Source: Platerodrilus igneus (taxonomy: Eukaryota; Arthropoda; Insecta; Coleoptera; Lycidae). From it: a stretch of DNA of 64,000 nt. This document shows, in pieces, positions 1 through 13,080 of the stretch; positions within the stretch are counted from its first letter, which is position 1, and every line of letters starts with the position of its first letter. The notes beneath the pieces were generated by a model that saw only the letters and a program-made list of their open reading frames with translations, was not told the DNA's origin and ran no database searches. A program made the translations under genes and the position numbers. The DNA is taken from positions 6,758,001-6,822,000 of the forward strand of contig JARFIW010001670.1 in the NCBI GenBank assembly GCA_036346225.1, written 5' to 3'.

Positions 1-1661
1 GCTAGTCGAACTATATGCTCTGGGTAGAGAATGAGCTGTGGGTCGGGGTGTAATTGCAACCACTAATAATAAAATAAGGCGCCACCGTATTTTTATACTG
101 AGAAGACCTAATACAAGTCCCTTGTACAAGGCTAATGCGGAAACCTTTCTCCTATAACCGCTATATAGTTTTTAAAGACCACCTAATCTTTAGAGTGTCT
201 TACCTTATGGCTCGACCTTGACCTTAGCAATCCTGCACTGCACCTGTGAACAGATTAAACAAAGAAAAGCACTGTTTGTGCATTCAAACTCAAAAATAAT
301 TAAATACAATCCGAATCGACTTTCATTCCTCTTAAATAAAAATAGTCTTTAGTCCGAAAATAAGAATCTATTCAACTGGTATTCAATAATGTAATTTTCT
401 ACAAAAATATGTCTTCCTTTATAAGTTAATTTAAATTAGGAAGAGTTACTTACAATGGTACTGAATATATCCGTACCAATTACTATGTAATGAGGTTTAT
501 GTAACAAATTGACAAAGCATAAAATTGCTTATTTATAGAAAGAGTTAATTATGGTAAATTTACCTTAATTTCACAGTAAATAATTACAGATAACTTGTTC
601 ATAAAATATCAAATGTAGAGATTTAATTTCTAAAAATTAAAGTTGTAAAATTTACTTTATTTAATTAGTAGTGACATCTTCTGATGTTTCATTGAGTTAA
701 TAAAGAATTTGTAGGAACAAATTACAGATTCATATCGTATGACTACGTAAAATATAATTGAGGTCTGTCCTTGACCTGTTCAAAGTTAACACAAGTCGGT
801 TAAAGTAAAATTTATCTCGTTTCTACGTCGACAGTTCAAACAACATACGAATATAATTTTTTGTACATACCAGAACTCCATATTGCACCAAAATACTTGC
901 TTGAAAGCTGACATATGTATTGACAACGGAAAATTCCATTCCAAACAAACAGCTGCGCTGCATACTGAAAAACACGTCACTTGACTTCCATTATCTGCGT
1001 TTCAATTTACAGATGTTCCATGAGTAATTCTCACCACGAGAAAACTAATGTTGTTTGTAATTAACTTGAATAAATTTATCTATGTGATTCCATATTATAC
1101 AAGGATAGAATTGTTTTCATTTAATTTCGCATGAATACCATTCAGAAAAGTGCTTATTTATAATTTACGTTGCAATATATTTTAAAATAAATTATTCCCA
1201 AAGTTACATGTTCCTAATGGTCTTTTAACAAAAACTTCATCGTTCTTCACGACTGGTTTCAACAAACAAATGGACCATCAAAACAATTTATGAAGATAGC
1301 TTACACGAGCAATCTTCCACCGTGAATACTTCCAACAACAAAATCAATCACGGACATCGCTCCTAAGAACAATTATCGACCTGCTTGAACCACAGCTATG
1401 TTAGAAGTACCAGCCGAGCTTGTTGCTGCCTAGTAACAAAATTACCTCGCAGTTATTGAGTAGAGGGCTTTAAGAAGGATACCACAAAAAGCTTTTATAT
1501 TGTCTCCGTAGGATTTAACTTTTAACATGAACTAAATACTAGTTCTTTATTGGACAATAGATGTTATTAAATTAAGTGGATTGGATAACATTATAATGTA
1601 TTATATTATTTAATATTTAATAAAAGGATTGATTATACAGATATATATATATATATATATA

Positions 1662-1972
1662 TTAGGTGGAAAATAAAATTGCTACAGTATAAATGAGTGA
1701 TATAATAACCCCGAATATGATTAAACGATAATGACACCCTACCGATTAAGACTTCCCGAATTTGTCCCCTTGTGGCGTATAGTACGCGTAGTTACTCGTC
1801 ACTCATTTTCAATTATGTTGTACCTTAAGTGGTAATTTTTGTTTTATTTTGTAAAAATTAATAATAATAAGTTGTGAATATGTAACAATAAATTCAAAAA
1901 AAATTCTTCGTATTTATTCCAGAATTTTTTCTCTTAGAAAGAGGCAGTGTAGCAATTTTATTTTCCACCTAA
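1662..1972. mobile_element. MITE at the centre of the palindrome, TA target site
   Basis: The segment starts TTAGGTGGAAAATAAAATTG and ends with the reverse complement, giving terminal inverted repeats of about 23 bp. It is flanked on both sides by TA within an AT run. The 311-bp length, TA target and lack of coding potential fit a Tc1/mariner-type MITE. It sits exactly at the symmetry axis of the 3.7-kb palindrome, so its inverted repeats merge with the palindrome arms. Confidence 0.7.
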
Positions 1973-2415
1973 TATATATATCTGTATAATCAATCCTTTT
2001 ATTAAATATTAAATAATATAATACATTATAATGTTATCCAATCCACTTAATTTAATAACATCTATTGTCCAATAAAGAACTAGTATTTAGTTCATGTTAA
2101 AAGTTAAATTCTACGGTGACAATATAAAAGCTTTTGTGTAGTATCCTTCTTAAAGCCCCCTCTACTCAATAACTGCAAGGTAAATTGTTACTGGGTAGCA
2201 ACAAGCTCGGCCGGCACTTCTAACATAGCTGTGGTTCAAGCAGGTCGATAATTGTTCTTAGGAGCGATGTCCGTGATTGATTTTGCTGTTGGATGCATTC
2301 ACGGTGGAAGATTGCTCGTGTAAGCTATCTTCATAAATTGTTTTGGATGGTCCATTTGTTTGTTGAAACCAGTCGTGAAGAACGATGAAGTTTTGTTAAA
2401 AGACCATTAGGAACA

Positions 2416-2459
2416 GTAAGTGAATTTGTTTCTATAATAATATTAATTGAAATTTTCAG
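2416..2459 (+). other. 44-bp intron-like insertion in the right arm only
   Basis: The right arm reads GGAACA, then GTAAGTG...ATTTTCAG (44 bp), then TGTAAC. The left arm, reverse complemented around 1203-1222, reads GGAACATGTAAC with nothing between. The extra segment begins with a consensus donor (GTAAGT), ends in a T-rich acceptor (TTTTCAG) and has branch-like TTAAT sequences upstream of the acceptor. The absence in the left arm is exact to the base at both splice sites. A deletion between the flanking CAGT microhomologies would have left an extra G, which is not seen. Whether it is spliced is unknown. Confidence 0.7.
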
Positions 2460-3426
2460 TGTAACTTTGGGAATAATTTATTTTAAAATATATTGCAACG
2501 TAAATTATAAATAAGCACTTTTCTGAATGGTATTCATGCGAAATTAAATGAAAACAATTCTATCCTTGTATAATATGGAATCACATAGATAAATTTATTC
2601 AAGTTAATTACAAACAACATTAGTTTTCTCGTGGTGAGAATTACTCATGGAACATCTGTAAATTGAAACGCAGATAATGGAAGCCAAGTGACGTGTTTTT
2701 CAGTATGCAGCGCAGCTGTTTGTTTGGAATGGAATTTTCCGTTGTCAATACATATGTCAGCTTTCAAGCAAGTATTTTGGTGCAATATGGAGTTCTGGTA
2801 TGTACAAAAATTATGTTCGTATGTTGTTTGAACTGTCGACGTAGTAACGAGATAAATTTTACTTTAACTGACTTGTGTTAACTTTGAACAGGTCAAGGAC
2901 AGACCTCGATTATATTTTTCGTAGTCATACGATATGAATCTGTAATTTGTTCCTACAAATTCTTTTATTAACTCAATGAAACATCAGAAGATGTCACTAC
3001 TAATTAAATAAAGTAAATTCTTACAACTTTAATTTTTAGAAATTAAATCTTTACATTTGATATTTTATGAACAAGTTATCTGTAATTATTTACTGTGAAA
3101 TTAAGGTAAATTTACCATAATTAACTCTTTCTATAAATAAGCAATTTTATGCTTTGTCAATTTGTTACATAAACCTCATTACATAGTAATTGGTACGGAT
3201 ATATTCAGTACCATTGTAATTAACTCTTCCTAATTTAAATTAACTTATAAAGGAAGACATATTTTTTGTAGAAAATTACATTATTGAATACCAGTTGAAT
3301 AGATTCTTATTTTCGGACTAAAGACTATTTTTATTTAAGAGGAATGAAAGTCGATTCGGATTGTATTTAATTATTTTTGAGTTTGAATGCACAAACAGTG
3401 CTTTTCTTTGTTTAATCTGTTCACAG

Positions 3427-3466
3427 GTGCAGTGCAGGATTGCTAAGGTCAAGGTCGAGCCATAAG
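3427..3466 (+). other. Mini-exon-like segment with splice-like borders
   Basis: A 40-bp segment is preceded by TTCACAG and followed by GTAAGA, so it looks like a small exon with acceptor and donor. The same arrangement is kept in the left arm (about 208-247, minus). Unlike the 44-bp intron, the flanking sequence is retained in both arms. It is short enough to be chance. Confidence 0.25.
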
Positions 3467-3671
3467 GTAAGAAACTTCAAAGATTAGGTGGTCTTTGAAA
3501 TTATATAGCGGTTATAGGAGAAAGGTTTCGCATTAGCCTTGTACAAGGGACTTGTATTAGGTCTTCTCAGTATAAAAAAATACGGTGGCGCCTTATTTTT
3601 ATTATTAGTGGTTGCAATTACACCCCGACCCACAGCTCATTCTCTACCCAGAGCATATAGTTCGACTAGCC

Positions 3672-5430
3672 GCTTTGCCTTTGAGATTTCCTCAACTTAG
3701 AGCCACCTCCCAACTTAATTTGCCGTGGGCTCCATTTTTAATTATCGGAAATTCTCGTTAAACTAAATAGGAATAAAAAGGCAACAAGTTCAGTTCATTT
3801 TATCTGGTTAGATTTGGTGGTATCAACGAAATAATCTAAAGGAAACCCCTTAATGCACGAGGAGCTTGATGACTTCCAGCTTACATTATTCCGAAGTTCC
3901 AAATACTTTGGTGACTTTCTAGGAGAAAGAACAAAAAGAAGTTATTTGGTCTACCGTATAGAGCTCCTTTTCTACCAAGATCTGTTGGGATTGTACATTC
4001 GAACGAATCTATTTTTATTTTTAGGGGTGTTTTATGCGTGCATGCTACTAATTTGCATGCTGCGTGCTTATTGATTAGTTAGTTAGGAGGTGGTTGGTTG
4101 CGTATTCCTACACTAGCATAAACATTTTACACACATATTGACCAGATACAGATAATCAGTTCAGTGTAACTATATCTCAACGCCAACAAAGTTCTGAAGT
4201 TAAGGAGATGAATTGGGTATATAAAAATAGGAAAAATGTTTGCAATTGATATCGATTCCAAATCTAACGATAAATGTTAGAGATGATTCGTACTAGATCT
4301 GAAACTACTGCTACATTCACAATTACTTATTGATAATTTTAGAATTTATAATCGATTGGGTAGCCACTGTCGTAGCTGGAGGCGATGCTTTTAGTTCTGT
4401 ATGAAATTCGCTGGTAATATCTGTTGTTAAAATTGACTAGAAAGCGTTTGGGAATAATTTCGTTAATTTTAGATCATTAAATCGTGCTTTTAATATCATA
4501 CCTTTGTTGTCTATTCGTAGAGAAAGAACTTCACTGATCTGAAGTACTATAATAGAACGAAATTGGTCATTTTTCTTTGCAAAGGGTCAGAGTCTGCACA
4601 ATATTTATTTAATATTTTTGTATGATGTACTAATTTTACTGTATTTAGTATGGTATTAGAAATATTTCTGTAATGGCTGTCTGGCATCCACTTGCATTGA
4701 CATTCTAGTGATAGTAAAAAGAATAACGATCTTTTGGAGGCGATAAGTAATTTCAGTAATTGTTAATTATTCTTTTGGTTGTTAAGTGCATAACCCAGTT
4801 GTTTGAAATCTTTTTATTCACATATCAAACTATGTTTACAGTCAATTATATTTTAATAACCCCTTTTTCTTAAATTAAACTCAATCTTCAACAGACCAGC
4901 TGTGTTTTTATTTCAGAAATCGATTCATAACTTCGTTGTCATACCTATTATATCTGTTTATAACTTTATATTATGTACATTTCAGATGCTATTGGTGTTA
5001 CACAAACCCCAAAAAAGGTGGGTGTCGTAGTGCTGTCTTGAACAGGATATCACGCAGATGATAAAGAACATATACTGGTATTATGAAAATCAAATTGCAT
5101 AAAATATTCCAAAATCTTTATAGTTTAATTTGACACAATGTATTAATCATTAAAGATAAGAACTGTGAATAAACGCTTTCGCACTGGAGGTAAGAAATGG
5201 CGACAGCTTATAATAATCTAACGAAAAATGTTAACAACGGTGGTATTGAACGATTACAATATGTGAAAGAAAACGTATGAAGCAGTAGTCCCATAAATTT
5301 TGTTAAGTTGCTTAACTACAACGTATTGCAGCTCATTGTGAATCAATAGTATATGCCCAATAGAGAAACAATATAAATTTGTTACAGTAAACGAAATCAA
5401 ATGTTAATTTATTACAAATTTCCAAAACAA
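3672..5430. other. No gene recognised
   Basis: AT-rich DNA between the palindrome and the first SINE. An open frame at 3853-4074 (plus) has a hydrophobic C-terminal half but no recognisable domain. I see no repeats or RNA genes here. Confidence 0.6.
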
Positions 5431-5434
5431 AGAA

Positions 5435-5730
5435 TGTATGATGTGCGACTAGGTGGATCAGACGTGCTGGTATATGACCGTTGATTTCAAGCTCTCGGGT
5501 TCGATTCCCGATACAGACCGCTTGCAAAATGTTAGGCGAACTTCTTTCATAAAAATACGTTCTTGTTCGGAGGTAAAATGTAGATTCCGCGTGTGAGTGT
5601 CGTCACGCATCTCTAAGATTCCTACCTTGTTTGAAATAGCAAGAGTTCAACAAAATTCAAAATTTCCAGGTTAAAAAACTCACTTTCTGGCCAATCGAGT
5701 GGAACATTGAAAACGTCAAATGTAGGGGTG
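5435..5730 (+). mobile_element. tRNA-headed SINE, copy 1
   Basis: The head contains a pol III B-box-like GGTTCGATTCCC at about 5498-5510. The body then matches two other copies in this window (21.3-21.7 kb, minus; 25.45-25.75 kb, plus): an AAAATGTTAGG stretch, a GAGGTAAAATG block, a GTCACGCA block, CCTACCTTGTTTG, AAAATTCAAAATTT, and a GTGGAACATTG tail. This is the most diverged of the three. The tRNA-like head does not fold as a genuine tRNA gene in my reading, so I call it a SINE and not a tRNA. Confidence 0.75.
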
Positions 5731-5734
5731 TGTC

Positions 5735-7540
5735 GATCAAGATATAGAAGTTATAATAATCGTGCTATGTATTATACGCGATAGATTTTTTCTATCTACA
5801 TGTCAGATAATGGTATAATAAATAAGATTAATAAAACGTTCCAATTGGTGGATATTTTGACACATTCTCTTAACAAAAACGCGTTTTCTCAAAAAATCTT
5901 AGTACCTGTCAGGCAAAAATAAAATATTTTGGTTGTCTTTCTTCCAAATAATGCACCTGTATCGTTCTACCATATGTTACTAGACTCTTGTTGTTAGCTG
6001 TCTTTGATCTCTTTATTTCGTTTTTTCATAAATCATTGGAGAAATTTAAACCTCTGGTCTTTGAAATGTTTTTCTCTCTTTCTCTAGGGTTCTAGGTTCT
6101 CGCTGACACAAACCTCTAACTACGTAACCGAATTAATTTCTGTCGAAACGGTTCACAAATTATGCATACAACGATTGATCAAACAATAAAATACGGGATA
6201 GTTTTTATCAATTATATCATCCCGTCAACTAAGCAAAAAACAACTTAACTAATAACTGCGTAACTCCAAATATGGTACTCCCAAGCATCCAAGCTTTGCG
6301 TCCTTGCAATGGATGTGTTCAGACAGCAGCTGTTCGTTTCACTGTTTTATTGTGCAAAGCGCCACTATAAACTTCACACTTGGTGATAATTGCTACAAAT
6401 TCCGTAAACACAGACATGAACAATTTAAAACACAAGCAATTGACTACCTCTATCCAAAACTGCCAATCCACTGAGCGACTGACTAGCCGACCCCTTTCAC
6501 ATCTCACAAATATCTAAAACTGAACCTTTTGAGTGGTGCATTGATGGGAAAATCCCACTGTATTATTGTGTTCAATATATATTAAATTCATAAAATCGGT
6601 AGAAAAGTGTACTTCTAACATGCCTCTTAAAATGACGGAAAAAGAAGAGAAAATAACGTGACTATAAAATTGGTCCTATTTATGAATTTATTAAGGGGCA
6701 AATGTGAAAATGATAATGATGCACAAGTTACTAATCATGAGGAATTCGAATCTTTCCGGTGTTTACGGTGATATGAAGAAAATAAAAAATGGTTGCTTAA
6801 AAACATCCTTCCTTTTTACAAACATGATGCTCTAATAAGATGCGTTGGTTTGCATGATGTCTATCTAAAATTATAGAATTGACTTGCAAGAGACAATACT
6901 GGAGGTCTTGTTCGCTAACACGGTCAATGTAGCAATTTCCAGCGCTTGAAAGTTACTCCGACAACGTGTTTCAGGTGAAGGGTCCTACAAGTTACTTCAT
7001 TCAGTACCCTTTCTTGAAAAAGTGAATCCTGTAGAAGCTGCTGAGCGTGTCAAGTTATTGATATAGTAGGACATGATACGTATGTCACTCTCCAGAAGAA
7101 GTAAAAATACAACTGAAGTGTTCTGCGTATCATGTAAATATTAAGTGTCGCTATAGAAATTTAGGGTGAAAAATATTTTTTCAAAAGTTCATACTTGTGT
7201 TCAGATTTTTTCTATACCTTGTTTTAGAGTATTTTTAATGTTTTATAAGTTAAGAATTATTTTGTACTTGTATTAGCGTAGCGTATCAAGTAAGTACAAA
7301 ACCACATCCAATTTTTAATCTGACCGTGTTTATTATATAATGTATTTTGGGTTATTTAACGACTTACTGAATGTAGTTCCCCCAAAAATTGTTCTTTTAT
7401 AACCTTTATGGTTTTCTAGCGAAAAACTGAAGCCTTCTCGATTTATATTTGGACCTTAATAAAGAGAACGTGTCCCTGGTGTCCTAACTTCGATGTTATA
7501 ATAGGGTAACTCGTTAACTATAACAATTAAAATAAAATGA
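5735..7540. other. No gene recognised
   Basis: AT-rich sequence without a supported gene. Short frames (for example 6319-6507 minus) show no motif. No repeat relationship to the rest of the window was found. Confidence 0.5.
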
Positions 7541-7544
7541 ACCG

Positions 7545-7895
7545 GGCAACATCGAGCTCTTTTTTCGAGAAAAACTCGATGTTGTATACCAAATTTAGCG
7601 TTTGCTTTTTGTTTCCGCCAATAGTTTTCCCCAATTTTTGAGACATTGCTATATTTCAGTATTGATCAAATTAGAGAAAAAGGTTTATATGTTCTTCGTG
7701 CAATTTTCTGAGTAGAATGCAATTGCCTACTCGGTTTTTAAAAAAACCGTAACCGAAATATCACCATGTATCAAAAATTGAGAAAATCGAATTTTCGGGT
7801 AACTCCAGAAGAAACAAACAAACGCTGAAATTTGGTTTACGACGATGAATTTTTCTCGAAGAAAGAGATCGAGGGTGTGTGGTCCATTTTTTGTA
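7545..7895. mobile_element. Fold-back MITE
   Basis: The sequence around 7555-7665 (TTCGAGAAAAACTCGATG, then ACCAAATTTAGCGTTTG, then CAATTTTTGAGACAT) recurs in inverted, diverged form at about 7755-7890, giving arms of about 120-130 bp around a loop of about 90 bp. A nested short hairpin, CAACATCGAG...CTCGATGTTG, lies at about 7548-7585. There is no coding potential. This is the structure expected of a MITE or fold-back element; target duplications were not resolved. Confidence 0.65.
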
Positions 7896-7899
7896 ATTG

Positions 7900-10650
7900 C
7901 TATAGCTAATTTAAACATTCAATTTAGAATACCCATACATTTCATATTTTCGTAAACTGTAAGTATCAGTTTTGATATTGCTTTTTCTGTTATTTAATTT
8001 TTAACGTCTTCTATAGTATTTAAATATAGTTATTTCATTAGATGTATTATGGGGTATTTTTTTGATGAAATTTACTGTTTCGCTTTTTTTTTTTACTGAG
8101 GTCCCAATCGACAATAGCAAAATCGCCAACACGGTGAATTACCTTTTTTTTTTCTATTTGGTACTCGTACAATATTATATCTTTTTCGAATACCTATATG
8201 TTTCCAAAGTTTTGCCCGTGCAGTTGTTGGATCTGACTATTTTATACAAGAACTTTTGTTTAAATTTCGAGATTAAAGGCGACGAAGCTGTTTAGAATTA
8301 AAAATTACCTTTCTGCGTTCTAAGCGTTAAGGGCGAAGTTGATTTTTGATTTTTTGAAATTTACAGAAGTCTTTAAGACTGATTGAGGACTACGCAAGTT
8401 GAGACATTAATTCCACTATTACAATTGCTAAAAATTCCTTATTTGCTATGCTTTGCAAGAGTTTATATTGCCACTAAGCAGAATAATGTGATGCTTCCAA
8501 TTTCTTTTTCACATTGCATAAAACACTTAAGAAGTATATGGATGTTCACCATTGTACACTCCCAGTTCTGCTCCATGCCCACATTTTTAGACAAACAAAC
8601 ACGTGGAAAAACTGCGACAACGAGTAACTTTTGTGCGCTCTACTTCACCTTGAAATACCCAAACATTTGTTTTTTGTTCCATTTAAGTTCATATGCATAT
8701 ACCAAACTTTCATTACCACTAATGATATATACCAAATTAAATATTCTTGAGCTAAATCATTTAAACATTTTCTGTCTCCATCTGACACGAGGTCTTTTAT
8801 GTTAAATGTTAAATTCTAGCGAATCCAAAATAAATATCTCTTAAGTAATAATATAAAATTTAGTTAATTTTTTCATGTCGATGTCCAAGTGTGACTTAGT
8901 TTCCCTGTATGTTCCGCCATTATCGTTTAACTGACAGCATCAACGTTTTTCTCTGTTATCTTAGTTGTTAGTCGCCGAAAATCATCACTAGGGCTATATG
9001 ATCACAACGAAGACAGAACAATATTATTCCAAAATACTCACGGTTTAAATTTATGTTTCTTTAAATATTAACTTTTTCGATACTTCTCCCCTCTTTCATT
9101 TGCTTGACAACACGCACGTCAAAATTGATTAACTTTTGTACGCCAAGCGTCTTATGGCTACATTGTTGTCGCAATTCCGAAATTTTAATAACAGCCTCGT
9201 ATGTCTTTGTATTTTTTCCAAATAATTTCATAAGCAATGTATTGCACAGATGATTAGAAAACTTTTTCCATTCTTTATAACTGCATGTAAATATATTTGT
9301 CACATATTGTGGGTTTTTATGTTGTTCATTGACGCTATATCCTTGTACAACTCTTATTTAGAAGTTCGTTATTTTATTACTGACCTTACTGTACTTCCGT
9401 TCTTTATTTTACGTCGTATATTCATGTATTAATCAACCCGAACGATCGTTCCTATAAAAGCTTTAAAGACAGTCCCCATCCCAATATACAAGAGCTGAAA
9501 TTTGAAACCTAATCCGATAGAAATTAAATAACCTACCTATGGTTGGCTAATTTCCCCCTTTATCGTGTAAGGTAAGTTTAAGCCCATCCCATTTTTATAC
9601 CCCATGGTGTCTCAAATTACGTTTCTATATTACACGATGATTTTGAGAGAAAGAGCAAACCAATTTGACCTAATTTTGCTTTTTTATACCACAACATTAA
9701 TCAGAACTAATCCTTAAACATCCTGCTTAGCCGAAACGACATTAAGCTTGCAAACGTAAATATTGGTCGAGAAAACATGCTCAAACTCGGACATTTACCT
9801 TCACTCTAAGCTGTAAATCTTTTATGAAATCCGTCTTAAATAATTTCTATTGGATTCTTGTGGCAGCAGTTATTCAGACCATTTTTTCGTTTTTAGTTGG
9901 CAACATAACTCTGATGAACTTATCTCCTCGTTCCTGCTTGTATGTGTACCTTGTAACACATGTATATAAATAAAACGACTAATCAAAATGAATAGGGATA
10001 TTATTTAGTCTATTTATAATGAGGATGTGAACGTGAGTATGTTAAATATTACATGCATTGACCATGCGAAAAATTTATGCAGCGAAACGATTCTTTCTAT
10101 GTAAAAAGCTCCTGCTTCACATCTGGTTATGACATTGCTGGGCACGCCTAAATTACTTCAGACATAGCGTGCTTTACCGATGCGTACTTTTAAACTATTA
10201 AAGAATTAAAAAGGTTGTGTAGCTTTTATTATGAAGATTCTTTCAACATCTAAAATAACCGCAGTCCTGAAATGAGATTCTTCAATATATAGTTTTATTG
10301 CAATGCATATCAGAGCGATGAAATTGAATATCGAAGAAAAGTTTTATATAATAGATAGCGTGTGTGGATTATTTGCTCGTTTTAAAGATGGATATACTTA
10401 AGTGCACAAAACACCCTCAATAAATTGGTCGAATAAGATCCAACTCTTGTTCAAGAATTTTATTTTGCCGTGAAAATTAATTTCAGTTAATCTCATCATG
10501 AAAAGCAGGATTCGGCAGATTTAAATTACTTGCCTAGAGGTCAGATTACAGTATTAATTTTTATCAAGTAATGTTTCATGTTTGGACACCATACAAACAT
10601 AGAGAAAGAAGGGTTTTATTATCATGACAAATTTTATGTATGCCAAGTAA
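7900..10650. other. No gene firmly recognised
   Basis: This contains the 140-codon plus frame 8383-8805, which has no recognisable motif, biased composition and a non-ATG start, so I do not call it a gene. An 80-codon minus frame at 9061-9303 (LMKLFGK, followed by a Lys/Arg-rich tail) faintly suggests a BEN-like domain fragment, but this is too weak to name. Confidence 0.4.
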
Positions 10651-10659
10651 AATAATTCC

Positions 10660-13080
10660 CTGAATTAAGGTCTCCCATGTAAGTGCGTGCGTGTGAGCAA
10701 CGATGGTTCGGAACCAATCTTGTGGACGGTTGCAACCCCTATTTAAAAAAAATGTGTTATAAACTGACAGATAAATAATTTTTGAAGTATATGCACGCAA
10801 TTCTTCAATCGTCTGCACTATTAACATCCGCCGGAATCAGTTCGTTATAGCAAATCTTGATCTTTCAAAAAGGTGCGTTTAAATTAATCTTGGGGGTGGC
10901 TGCAACAACTGTAGTTAAATAAATTAAACTCATGAACAATTTCACTGAAAAGTTTCAAAATATTGACATGCAATCCGTTAATTATATTAAAACGATACAG
11001 AAATACCAAAGTTACACAAGGTGTTGGAAATCTTATCCTCCCATCTCAATGCACTTTGAATAGCGTTTTACTTTGGCTATTACCATTCGATTCAACAAAT
11101 CGCAATCTTCATTGCGAATATCAAACGCTTGAGTAATTAGTTCTCGCACTTAGGTTACGTGATCAATACGATTCGCGGACACTCGATCCCTAATCAATCT
11201 CAATACGAAAAATCCAAAGTTAAGTCAGAAGAATGTGGAGAATAAGAGGTGCGGCCGGCTCGGCCAATCTAATCTGGGAAATTCTGGTTAAAAGAATTGT
11301 GGGCTTACACACCCCAGTACACAAATCTTGTTGCATAATGATGTAATCACCTTCGAAGCGATCATTTTTCTCTTCAGTTTGTCTTAATTAAATCAATATT
11401 TTCAGATAAGAAGAGCTATTTACGTTCGCACCAAAAAGTAGAGGCGAATCACACCTCGTGCACCATCTCTTGCCCAACCTCTTACACCTGGAGCATTTGC
11501 TTCTTTTTCCAGGATTAGTTACGCATTCTCTTCGGCTCAATAAACACAGTTGTAGTTTAGTCTTCCGTTTAATTTAAAAATTGCCTCGTTGCTCTACAGA
11601 ATGGATTTCGCGAAATTAGGTCTGGTTCTCGTAACTCTTTCTTTAGAACAGGTTGACACACCTTCAAATTGATTTCCTTCATTATTCGGCGAAGTGAACG
11701 ACGTGCCAAATCCACCTCTAAAGCCGCACTTTATGCAAATTGTCGTGGAGCGAAAGCGTAAGTTTATTCGACAAGATTGAAATTCTCTTCTGTTCGAGCG
11801 GTAGACGGACGGCTGCTATGCTCTGCATCTGCTACATTCCTCGTGCGTTCGAATTTCTGAGCAAATTGATTACGACCAGGTACATTTGCCTTAGGAAACG
11901 TTTCGGCAAATATTTGTGAATTAATTCCCTATCACCATCAAACTTTTTTAACTGTTTAACTGTTTTAATAAAAATACGCGTTCCACAAGCGAAAATTAAT
12001 TTATCGTTTGCCGCTATCGGTAACACTGATTTCACGGATTAACACTTGTTTAATACACATCAACCTTCACTAACATTTGCTCAACAACTACGTTGTTTAT
12101 CATCGCGTTAGAGTAGTGGGAACGCAGGTAACTCGCGTATGCGTAATTTTAGACAATGCAACTTGACGTTTGCTCACTCCTATGTATCATTCATCAGTAA
12201 TGGCGCACGAACGCCATCTTGAGAACGGTTCCAATCTTTTGCTAAAAAATTATAGTTCGTAAACCGATAAATACAAAATTTTCAGAACATTTACATGCAA
12301 TTCTCTAGCACTCTACTTCCATGTCGTCAACCAACAATTATGCATTAAAACTAATGTTGAGAATGGCTGCATTGGAGCATGTGAATTTCTAATTGCAACA
12401 TCATTCTCCTGCAAGGACGGTTTAAAAAATTTCATAAAAAGCGATAGCTCCTAATCCGATTTTCAACGTATTTACCTTAATCCTCAAATGGTTTATAGCC
12501 AAAACACGTTTCAGCAGTTATTGCACCTAGCTTTGGTGCTTCTGCAACTGTTATATTACAAAAAACTCTAGCTCGTAAACGGGTACATTGAAATTTTAGA
12601 AATATTCGTATGCAATTGTGTAATAGTCTTATAACAGTATCCTGTGCCATCAACGGTGTGTCAACGTCAATTCTGTGGGCGCCCGCAAAAAAGACTAAAG
12701 CTATTCCATATTTGCTGACTGCGCGCCTGATGTCTGTTATGTTTGGCCACTATAGGCTCCTAGAAAAATGGTTGGGAATGAATTGAACTCGTGAATAATT
12801 TGTAGAACGTATCCCAGTTGACGGATCTGCTGAGAATTTTTGTGATGCAGTGTTCGGTGCTCTCTAGAAAAACTGCTTGAATTTGAACAACTTTGGAAGA
12901 TAATGGTACTACAACGCCAATATAAAAAATGAAATACCAGAGTTAAAAAAACTTGAGAATTGAATTCTTTCACGCCGCATCGTATGTGTCGTTTCATGTG
13001 ACTGTTATAATTACAATTGAATAGGGCGCATGGAAAATTGTGGAAATGTCTGTGTTTAAGCAATCCTCTAATAACTGATT
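10660..13080. repeat. Cluster of degenerate repeat units, left group
   Basis: Related units of a few hundred bases recur here. A block resembling TATAGTTCGTAAACCGATAAA, followed by a TTTACATGCAATTCT stretch and a CCATCAAC-like end, appears near 10,750-10,830, 12,250-12,340 and 12,565-12,660. Each lies near a TGCAAC/TGCAAT 'gcaacagttg'-type block. Relatives in the opposite orientation lie at 16.5-17.0 kb. A mariner transposase relic sits between the first and second units. No protein is encoded by the units. Similarity was judged by eye and boundaries are approximate. Confidence 0.5.
11015..12060 (-). pseudogene. Degenerate mariner-like transposase
   Basis: Read on the minus strand, pieces of a Tc1/mariner-family transposase appear in order across several frames. 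The N-terminal part (12,035-11,832) begins SVLPIAANDKLIFACG. A helix-turn-helix/linker region with RTEENFNLVE and RRSLRRIMKEINLKVCQP follows at about 11,810-11,640. The C-terminal signature CIEMGG-(stop)-DFQHL lies at about 11,055-11,020; such a CIEM..G.HFEHL-type ending is typical of the family. Many stops and frame changes make it non-functional. The catalytic acidic residues could not be placed with confidence, and terminal inverted repeats were not found. Confidence 0.65.

Larger units (their letters stand above)
1..3671. repeat. Giant imperfect palindrome (inverted repeat)
   Basis: The first 20 bases are the exact reverse complement of 3652-3671. The match continues inward, with scattered substitutions and short indels, to about 1660 on the left and 1973 on the right, giving arms of about 1.65 and 1.7 kb around a 311-bp MITE. 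Because the left arm begins at window base 1, the palindrome may continue upstream; the sequence after 3671 has no partner in view. By eye the arms differ by a few percent, so this is not a perfect assembly fold-back. It could be a fold-back transposon, a long-TIR element or an old inverted duplication. No transposase is visible. A 64-codon Cys-rich reading frame exists in both arms (786-980 minus; 2693-2881 plus, broken by one base); I do not recognise it and doubt that it is coding. Confidence 0.92.

Noticed and set aside
5470..5525. tRNA-like B box suggesting a tRNA gene
   Set aside because: Continues into a repeated body present three times; it is a SINE head, and no complete cloverleaf is evident.
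8383..8805. 140-codon plus frame
   Set aside because: Non-ATG start, no recognisable motif, biased composition and no splice or promoter context.
9061..9303. Possible BEN-domain fragment on the minus strand
   Set aside because: Resemblance limited to a few residues; no second motif or gene context.
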